A stretch of 31,419 nt of DNA, from the NCBI GenBank assembly GCA_002506485.1, contig DAXQ01000030.1:1-31419 (forward strand). Reading direction: 5' to 3'. Positions within the stretch are counted from its first letter, which is position 1; each line of letters starts with the position of its first letter. The DNA is from Euryarchaeota archaeon UBA136 (lineage in GTDB: Archaea > Thermoplasmatota > Poseidoniia > MGIII > CG-Epi1). Under the pieces are notes generated by a model, which saw nothing but the letters and a program-made list of their open reading frames with translations, was not told the origin of the DNA and did not search any database. Positions 25,625-31,419 of this stretch are shown piece after piece. A program made the translations under genes and the position numbers.

Positions 25625-26203
25625 ATGGAACACAGAATAGTAAAGAACGACGAGGGTGTATCTCCCGTTATTGCCGTCATTTTGATGGTGGCAATTACTG
25701 TGGTCTTGGCAGCTGTGCTGTACGTTTGGGCAGCCAGTTTCCTAGAGCAAGGAGAATCGGCACCTATAGCCACTTTCTTCGTACAAGAAGGCAGTGACGG
25801 AGTATATCACGTAGACGTGATTAAGGTCAGCAAGCAGGAAGATTTAGCTGGTTTCAGCTTTTATCTGAAGGATGAGACTGGATCAACATATGTTGGCGCA
25901 GGTCAGGGCTTTGGAGAAATCGCAATGCAAATTGTTGGCGGTGAAGAACACGGTATCGACATGGCCTATAATGGCGATGACGAGCAGTTAGAAAACCGGG
26001 CAACTAACGTCTCTAATGACGATGGTTCTGAATACCCAGTTCACTTCAACGACAACGACCGAGATGGCAAGCTGTCTGCTGGAGACCAGTTTCTGGTCTA
26101 CGGTAACGGTAACGCAGCTAGTGGACCAGCAAGCGACAACTGGAGATTAGATATCCAGTTTGACGCAAGTGGAGACATAATCGGCTCCGCTAAGATGCTG
26201 TAA
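25625..26203 (+). CDS. Archaeal type IV pilin-like protein
   Basis: A 192-residue secreted pilin. The class III signal peptide is short, with cleavage expected near Gly11 (KNDEG|VSPV), followed by the highly conserved hydrophobic stalk VSPVIAVILMVAITVVLAAV. The C-terminal head holds DNDRDGKLSAGDQF (143-156), an EF-hand-like calcium loop seen in archaeal pilins. Processing would need a PibD-type peptidase, not in this window. A GAGAGG ribosome-binding site lies upstream. The pilin could form an adhesive filament or serve as an archaellum-like subunit; which is unclear. Confidence 0.92.
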   Translation: MEHRIVKNDEGVSPVIAVILMVAITVVLAAVLYVWAASFLEQGESAPIATFFVQEGSDGVYHVDVIKVSKQEDLAGFSFYLKDETGSTYVGAGQGFGEIAMQIVGGEEHGIDMAYNGDDEQLENRATNVSNDDGSEYPVHFNDNDRDGKLSAGDQFLVYGNGNAASGPASDNWRLDIQFDASGDIIGSAKML

Positions 26204-26344
26204 GCTTAGTTAGCGAAAAACGACGTTAGGCAGGGGAACGCACAGCTCCCCTGTCTTTCTGTTAGTAAGACTGCTGTGTATTTTTTTTGATTAGCGAAGC
26301 TTCTGTCTCAGTAGTCATATAGCCCAATATCTTGAGTGATTATT
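26204..26344. other. Pilin-EF-hand intergenic region
   Basis: 141 bases holding the hairpin at 26231-26253 and an eight-T run at 26281-26288, then TCATATAGCCCAATAT (26315-26330) with a TATA-like CATATAG about 25-30 bases before ATG 26345. No additional ORF is seen. Confidence 0.4.
26231..26253 (+). terminator. Hairpin after the pilin gene
   Basis: CAGGGGA (26231-26237) and TCCCCTG (26247-26253) form a perfect 7-bp GC-rich stem with a 9-base loop, followed by TCTTTCTG and, 27 bases on, an eight-T run (26281-26288). It looks like a terminator or an mRNA-stabilising end for the pilin transcript. Confidence 0.65.
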
Positions 26345-27220
26345 ATGAGTGAAAAAGAAGAAAAACAAAAATTGCCTACAGCCATTCTTGCTATCCTTTT
26401 CTTGTTATTTGCGCTCAGACCTGAAGAAGGCTATCTTCAAAGGCTAGATTTTCTTATATTCCTAATTGCGAAGGGTCTTTTATTAGAAAATATTTTTCTT
26501 TTTGAGGTTTTCTCTTTACTTGTATTATTCCCTATTTTCATCTTATTGTATATTTTCCGAAACCCTCTTGGTCGAGCTATCAACAGAAATATGCACTCAA
26601 TAATAGCTAAAGATTTGATAGAAGAATTCGATAAAAGTGGCGACAGTCAACTTTCTAGAGAGGAAGCAAAAGGTTTTTTTGATACTATCTTGGAAGACTT
26701 GGATGAAAGTGCAAGGAATAGTTTTGATTCAGACTCTCTTTTTGAGAAATACGATTCTGATAAAGATGGAAAATTAAATGGAAACGAATTAACTTCTTTA
26801 ATACTTGAAGTTTTTGCTTACTATCAAGATAAAACTATTGAAGAATTTCCAGTTAGCAATTGGGATAGTAATACTGACGCTCAAGAGCAAACCCTTGAAG
26901 ATTTTCCAGTAAGTGTTTGGGATAGTAATAATGACGCACAGGAAATAGTAGATTGGTATAATCATAAGTCTAGAGAGAGAAAATCAGTGGATGATCTTTT
27001 GAAAGAATGCAATATATCTTCTTTTAATTCTAAAAGTGATGCTCGAGTACTGCTTGCACATGCAAAAGAATTGCTAAAAGCAAGTAAACCTATTGATACG
27101 GTGTTATCAGATAAAGTTTTACCCTCTAAGGATGAAATCGGTAAACTGGATAGACTATACAGTGAAGGATATCTTTCTAAGGATCGTTACGAGCGCCTTA
27201 AGCAAGATTTAAGCCGTTAA
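26345..27220 (+). CDS. Membrane EF-hand protein with 19-residue repeats and SHOCT-like tail
   Basis: A 291-residue protein, AT-rich compared with neighbours. Two hydrophobic segments (about 10-25 and 36-70) anchor it. A pair of canonical EF-hand loops follows: DKSGDSQLSREE (96-107) and DSDKDGKLNGNE (137-148). Then come two near-identical 19-residue units (TIEEFPVSNWDSNTDAQEQ and TLEDFPVSVWDSNNDAQEI) and a third diverged copy (VDDLLKECNISSFNSKSDAR). The end, DEIGKLDRLYSEGYLSKDRYERLKQDL, resembles a SHOCT domain. It is probably a cytoplasm-facing calcium sensor; topology is inferred. I chose ATG 26345 over GTG 26336. Its stop overlaps the convergent giant gene by 4 bases. I know no protein with this order of parts. 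Confidence 0.82.
   Translation: MSEKEEKQKLPTAILAILFLLFALRPEEGYLQRLDFLIFLIAKGLLLENIFLFEVFSLLVLFPIFILLYIFRNPLGRAINRNMHSIIAKDLIEEFDKSGDSQLSREEAKGFFDTILEDLDESARNSFDSDSLFEKYDSDKDGKLNGNELTSLILEVFAYYQDKTIEEFPVSNWDSNTDAQEQTLEDFPVSVWDSNNDAQEIVDWYNHKSRERKSVDDLLKECNISSFNSKSDARVLLAHAKELLKASKPIDTVLSDKVLPSKDEIGKLDRLYSEGYLSKDRYERLKQDLSR
26834..26947 (+). repeat. Two tandem 57-base coding repeats
   Basis: Two adjacent 57-base units inside the EF-hand gene encode nearly the same 19 residues. The similarity holds at DNA level (shared TTTCCAGT, GGGATAGTAATA and ATGACGC-type blocks offset by exactly 57 bases), suggesting a recent duplication. Confidence 0.8.
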
Positions 27221-30200
27221 CGTCTGGAACGATAGCTGACGTAGGCCAGTCCAGCTACGAGTCCAACAACTACCAGTGCAGCCATCTTGAGTGTTGAATT
27301 AGTACTCTCCTCAGGTGCATTCTCTACAGACACGCTTATGGCCCGCTCATTGTTTTCAGAATCAGCCTCATCAATCGCATTATCAGGATCTATCCAAACT
27401 TTCAATGCATGACTTCCTGCAGTAGATGTCCAAGTTGCATTAACGGTGACATCGTTACCGCTACCATCGAAAACAGCGGTGGTCAGATTTATCGCCTCTC
27501 CATCAGCATAGAAGACCACTGGAACATAGTGTGACCCGGAATGATTGACCAGGTTTGTTATTGTCGCAGTGAGAGTAACCTCGGTTCCATGTGAAGGAAC
27601 TTCTGGATTCCATGTTATTTCACTTATTTCAAAGTCGGGTTCTGGTTGTTCAATGGGTGTAACCGTGACTGCAAATGGATGTGAGATATCATCCACTTCG
27701 TTATTGCTACCATCAGACCAGGAAATATCAACATAGAAGACCTCCCAGACCTTGGGCACGACTCCCTCATTGGGTGTGATAGATAGTACAGTTTCTATTT
27801 CAGTACCGTTGGATATACTGAGTTTGTTGGGCTCAAAGAAGGCCGTCCAGTTCTGAGGAATATTATCAATAGTGGGTTCGAATATGGCATTCAAGTGTCC
27901 TGTTCCCGTCACACTGAATGTGAATATGGCTGCCTGATCAATAGGAATTTCCTCCGCAACCGTATCTAATGAGACCACTATCCCCCTCATTAGTTTCTTT
28001 TCCATCAGTTCAGTCTGGTCAATTCCATCCATATCATCTGTGATATTGATATTCTTGTCCAGAGTATAGACATAATCGTCACTACCCGATAGATCTTGGT
28101 ATTCAGCATTGAAACTATATTCTCCTGCAGGCATCCAGATATTGATACCATCATCAACCACACCTATTTCGAAGCTGAAATTCACCCCATCAATCTCGAC
28201 TTGGCCCAGGTCAACAGGTTCTAAAGTCTCTTCAGAGAGATAATTGATATTGTAATTCACGCCACGAGTAAGTGATGGACTCAGACTGCTGGCCTCACTA
28301 AGTTCCAAGGCCCCGACGTTGACATAGCTGGTACCTTCTGTAGTATATGCCCATGTCTTGTAAGCTCCAGTTTCCAAGTAGATCAAGTAGCTACCATCGA
28401 TCTCGGAAGAGGTACTTGATTCGATTCTGCTACCATCCACACTCCAGATCTCCAATTGCGAATCGGGCAGAAGTTCGTTTGCGTCAGCTTCACCGTCAAA
28501 ATCACGGTCATAGAATATTGTCCCAGAGACCCTGACCTTCCATTCAGCATCACGCTTGAAAAGCTGATCTCCTTTACCGGCCTTCACATACATGTTCTGT
28601 TTTGACAACTTGAATTGATCAGCACCTTCATTCTGGGTCTCATCGATTTCAATTTCATAGGTTTTTGGAATCATATCCGATATGATTACCCTTCCACCCT
28701 CATCGGTAACATGGGCAAAGTTTCCACCAGTAGTGGCGGTGAATACCACCGTCACTCCAGTCAATGGAACAATGCTACCTGTTGCGTTCTGATAAGTTAT
28801 CTCCAAAGTTATATTGACCATTTTGGGGATTAAGTTAATTTCACCGTAGTAATCATTCTGGCCATTAATCTCAACAGTACCAGTGAATTTCTCATAACCA
28901 TCTTGCTCCACGATGACACCATACGTTCCATATGGAAGGTCCAGCCTTCCATACTCGTCACCAGCTCCGAACAAGCCTTCATCTTCAATGGTATCCTCGA
29001 CAAACGTAACACCTTCTTCTGATACGAATTGAATCCTGACCGAACGATCGTTGATCACGCTATTATCTGCGTCAGATTTCACATCTCCTCTAATGGAGCC
29101 CTCATCTTTCAGTTCGAGGTTGAAGACGGTAGGCCCGTCAAGCTCTAGGAGTCCACCAAAACTGAAGTGTTTGTTACTCATTCCATCCTGGAATGTAACA
29201 TAGTAATCTCCAGCTTCCAAATAACTTGAATATCCTTCGAATGTGTTTGAGTCAAGGACAGTTATATTGTCAAAGTCATCAACTGGTCTAAGTATGACCA
29301 TACCTGCCTTGGGCGTTCCATCCACCAATTCACTTACACCTGATACTCTGTAGGTTAGTTCAGTGTCCACATCTCCTATATCAAATGTCGAGGTACCCAG
29401 TGGAAGGGTCATTTGATCCTGTACCCAGTATCGACTTCCTTCCTCATCTTCATACGAGAATGTATAGATGTAGTCCTCAGGAGGTAAGCTGATATCAAAA
29501 TGACCGTCTGAGTCTGTCTGGAAGGTCAGATTGTACTGCCATGGATTCAACTTTGGGGCGAAAGACAAATCAGCATTCGCGATTCCTTCCCCATCGTGGA
29601 CTAGTCTTCCGGATACATCAACTGGTATTCTTTCCACTTCCAATAATATTTCTTGAAGGTTGTTCAGACTCAATTTATCGGTTTCTACTTTATCATCCTC
29701 TGGACCATAATACATAGTATCCAAGGTGTATCCAAATTTGTTTATTTCGATTTGATAATCACCAAGAGGTAGAGGTATTTGTGTGATTTGTTTTGTAACC
29801 CAGAAACTTATTTCACCAGCTGCCGAACTGAATTTTACAGTTCCATCCAGTGTTAGAATTTCACCCATGTGGTCCTCGTAAAAAATAACCATAGCATCCT
29901 GTCCCGTTACTGCAGGCAGGTCGATACCTTCTGCATTTCTATTTACCTGAATTTTTTTCAGAGCCACCAGATTCTGATTATCAGTCAAAGCATGTGACCA
30001 TGCACTATAATCACCTTCAGGAATTATAATCTCATATCTTCCTTCATAAGAAGTGCTCGTTGAGGTACTTCCGCTTCCTGAATCAAATACAACATATGTC
30101 TCACCATGTCCCTTTTCACCTTTATCAGGTCCGAATAGGCCGTTTCCATCCAAATCACCAAATAAGATTCCTTCTATCGTATGTCCCGGGCTCATCTCAG

Positions 30201-31419
30201 CATCAATCGGTTCAGCGTAGGTCTCACTGTCTACCAGATCTAGATAGGCAAGTGTTGTTTGGTTAGTCTGATGAATGGTATAGAGATCATAAGTTCCCCT
30301 TGGTAGGACAGTTGCAAAGTACCCATCCTCTGTAGTGAAGACGTTGTCACTGTATTGTCCATCAATATTACGGATCGTCATTTGCTCATTACCAATGGGG
30401 TTATTGTTATGTGATAAGATTCCTTCAAGCCTGAAACCAGGCATCAAAGAACCATTGAAACTTCTGGTCTCACCCTTGTTGATTTCTGCCACCATAGTAT
30501 TGTTGGTCCATCCCGTGAATACGTTTTCTGAATCCATCCTCAGAGTATATTTTCCAGGAAGGAGATTGTTGAAACAGAAGGATATCATATCATCGATATA
30601 ATCACTTATACATTCTGAGGTATGGTACGAGCTACTCAAGAATGTGTTCTCGCTGATACTGTTGTTTGTATGGTCATACAGGGATACAGTGACTACCTCT
30701 GATCCAAGTCCCTCATCTGTGAACTTACCCCAGATTGCCCCAGGTTCTAGCCCATCATCAACTGTAACATCTTGGCCTGCCTGTACGGCAGCAGTTCCAA
30801 GGTATGATTTCAGGTCCAGATGATGTCCATCAATCACTGCGGTCACCTTGTATTCACCAGGTGCCAGACCTTCGAATTTGTAATTTCCATTGGAGTCCGT
30901 GGTGACGGAGTTGATAACACCAGAACGAATATTTCGGGCTTCTATTGTAATAAGTGGAATAGCAACTTCATCGGCCCCGAATTCTCCATCCTTGTCAGAG
31001 TCCCAGTACAATCTGCTGGAGATGGATGCCGCTTCAACTTCCAGATCGAGGTTGATGTCAGATGGTGCCTGACGCATTGCCTGTTCCTCTGATATAATTA
31101 TATTTTCTTTCGTTATCAATATGTTGTTAGATGTCTTGAATATCTTTTCACGATCAGCCTCAGGATATCCCATTGAAACAGCTAAGGTCAGATTCCCAGC
31201 AGGTACCAGTATACTGTATTTTCCGTCAGCTTCAGTCGTAACCGTAGCATGTGGAACCCTGTTCTCATCCAGAACAGTCACATTGGCATTGGCAACAGGA
31301 TCTCCGTTTGGAGTAGAGATTGTCCCATAGATGGTTGCGCAGTCATAGTATTTCAGAATTCTGAGACCTGAATTACTGTGCACCATCTTGAAGTGAGTCA
31401 TATTCCATCCAAATAGAGG
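27217..31419 (-). CDS. Giant repeat-rich surface protein, N terminus beyond the window; possible AglB fusion
   Basis: At least 1,400 residues; the frame is still open at the right edge, so ATG 31401 is probably not the start. The visible N terminus (THFKMVHSNSGLRILKYYD, then CATIYGTI) resembles the last extracellular segment of archaeal oligosaccharyltransferase AglB (HFRLVYES..VKIFEYVPGATI.G). Then come about ten carboxypeptidase-regulatory-like/SdrD-type beta sandwiches (DGKYSILVPAG, NGNYKFEGLAPGEYKV, DGHFDISLPPEDYIYTF, DGSYLIYLETGAYKT). Calcium-type loops lie at 134-145, 416-421 and 965-976. A CARDB domain covers 1253-1360, and a C-terminal helix with basic tail (1373-1394) anchors the protein. 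N-glycosylation sequons are many. The family call is good; the AglB link is inference. Confidence 0.85.
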   Translation of the reverse strand, partial: PLFGWNMTHFKMVHSNSGLRILKYYDCATIYGTISTPNGDPVANANVTVLDENRVPHATVTTEADGKYSILVPAGNLTLAVSMGYPEADREKIFKTSNNILITKENIIISEEQAMRQAPSDINLDLEVEAASISSRLYWDSDKDGEFGADEVAIPLITIEARNIRSGVINSVTTDSNGNYKFEGLAPGEYKVTAVIDGHHLDLKSYLGTAAVQAGQDVTVDDGLEPGAIWGKFTDEGLGSEVVTVSLYDHTNNSISENTFLSSSYHTSECISDYIDDMISFCFNNLLPGKYTLRMDSENVFTGWTNNTMVAEINKGETRSFNGSLMPGFRLEGILSHNNNPIGNEQMTIRNIDGQYSDNVFTTEDGYFATVLPRGTYDLYTIHQTNQTTLAYLDLVDSETYAEPIDAEMSPGHTIEGILFGDLDGNGLFGPDKGEKGHGETYVVFDSGSGSTSTSTSYEGRYEIIIPEGDYSAWSHALTDNQNLVALKKIQVNRNAEGIDLPAVTGQDAMVIFYEDHMGEILTLDGTVKFSSAAGEISFWVTKQITQIPLPLGDYQIEINKFGYTLDTMYYGPEDDKVETDKLSLNNLQEILLEVERIPVDVSGRLVHDGEGIANADLSFAPKLNPWQYNLTFQTDSDGHFDISLPPEDYIYTFSYEDEEGSRYWVQDQMTLPLGTSTFDIGDVDTELTYRVSGVSELVDGTPKAGMVILRPVDDFDNITVLDSNTFEGYSSYLEAGDYYVTFQDGMSNKHFSFGGLLELDGPTVFNLELKDEGSIRGDVKSDADNSVINDRSVRIQFVSEEGVTFVEDTIEDEGLFGAGDEYGRLDLPYGTYGVIVEQDGYEKFTGTVEINGQNDYYGEINLIPKMVNITLEITYQNATGSIVPLTGVTVVFTATTGGNFAHVTDEGGRVIISDMIPKTYEIEIDETQNEGADQFKLSKQNMYVKAGKGDQLFKRDAEWKVRVSGTIFYDRDFDGEADANELLPDSQLEIWSVDGSRIESSTSSEIDGSYLIYLETGAYKTWAYTTEGTSYVNVGALELSEASSLSPSLTRGVNYNINYLSEETLEPVDLGQVEIDGVNFSFEIGVVDDGINIWMPAGEYSFNAEYQDLSGSDDYVYTLDKNINITDDMDGIDQTELMEKKLMRGIVVSLDTVAEEIPIDQAAIFTFSVTGTGHLNAIFEPTIDNIPQNWTAFFEPNKLSISNGTEIETVLSITPNEGVVPKVWEVFYVDISWSDGSNNEVDDISHPFAVTVTPIEQPEPDFEISEITWNPEVPSHGTEVTLTATITNLVNHSGSHYVPVVFYADGEAINLTTAVFDGSGNDVTVNATWTSTAGSHALKVWIDPDNAIDEADSENNERAISVSVENAPEESTNSTLKMAALVVVGLVAGLAYVSYRSRR

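Noticed and set aside
25588..25797. Frame starting upstream of the pilin
   Set aside because: It covers the pilin start in another frame and gives no recognisable protein, while the pilin motif is unmistakable.
27545..31330. Plus-strand frames of 60-90 residues opposite the giant gene
   Set aside because: All are antisense shadows of the repeat-rich protein and have no start signals or family features.

Overview
The window reads as archaeal chromosome, most likely Thermoplasmatota and probably marine Poseidoniales (Marine Group II) or a close relative. This placement is an inference from gene content. Seen in the sequence: a geranylgeranylglyceryl-phosphate prenyltransferase of ether-lipid synthesis, archaeosine synthase (ArcS) with its radical-SAM partner (RaSEA), an archaeal PTH2, an archaeal-type signal peptidase with a His in place of Lys, a prolyl-tRNA synthetase, a type IV pilin with the archaeal N-terminal motif, TATA boxes about 25-30 bases before many starts (leaderless style), and a 23S rRNA gene with no 16S next to it. 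No plasmid, phage, IS or CRISPR signature was seen.

Layout. 1-2.9 kb holds small genes: a partial membrane protein, a VOC protein, a ZIP transporter very like eukaryotic ZIP9, a 47-residue DUF5679 protein, and an ArsR regulator overlapping a DUF4112 membrane protein. 2.9-4.8 kb: the ether-lipid prenyltransferase coupled to a CsaA-like tRNA-binding protein, divergent from a nitroreductase carrying the iodotyrosine deiodinase lid residues. 4.8-8.9 kb (minus): an IscA/HesB protein followed by two exported peptidases (S15 and M28), a protein-scavenging set. 9.0-10.8 kb: a helical protein fused to DUF531, then a HIT hydrolase. 10.8-13.8 kb (minus): 23S rRNA enclosed by a long interrupted inverted repeat that looks like a bulge-helix-bulge processing stem.

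14.0-18.6 kb holds PdxH and then a compact membrane cluster: RDD protein, an internally duplicated four-helix protein, a LURP-one/scramblase-like protein, a small one-helix protein, a winged-helix protein, and an NfeD-stomatin pair. Three promoters here share a 19-bp palindrome, TTCAAAAANNNTTTTTGAA, set exactly 5-6 bases before the TATA box. This is the strongest sign in the window of an undescribed regulon.

18.7-25.5 kb is plus-strand housekeeping: ArcS, RaSEA, DUF1616, PTH2, a zinc-ribbon protein, signal peptidase I and ProRS. 25.6-31.4 kb is surface biology: a pilin, a membrane EF-hand protein with 19-residue tandem repeats and a SHOCT-like tail, and a giant repeat-rich protein that runs off the right edge. 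Its visible N-terminal end resembles the last extracellular segment of the oligosaccharyltransferase AglB, so it may be an AglB fused to about 1,300 residues of Ig-like/CARDB repeats. All three carry DxDxDG-type calcium loops.
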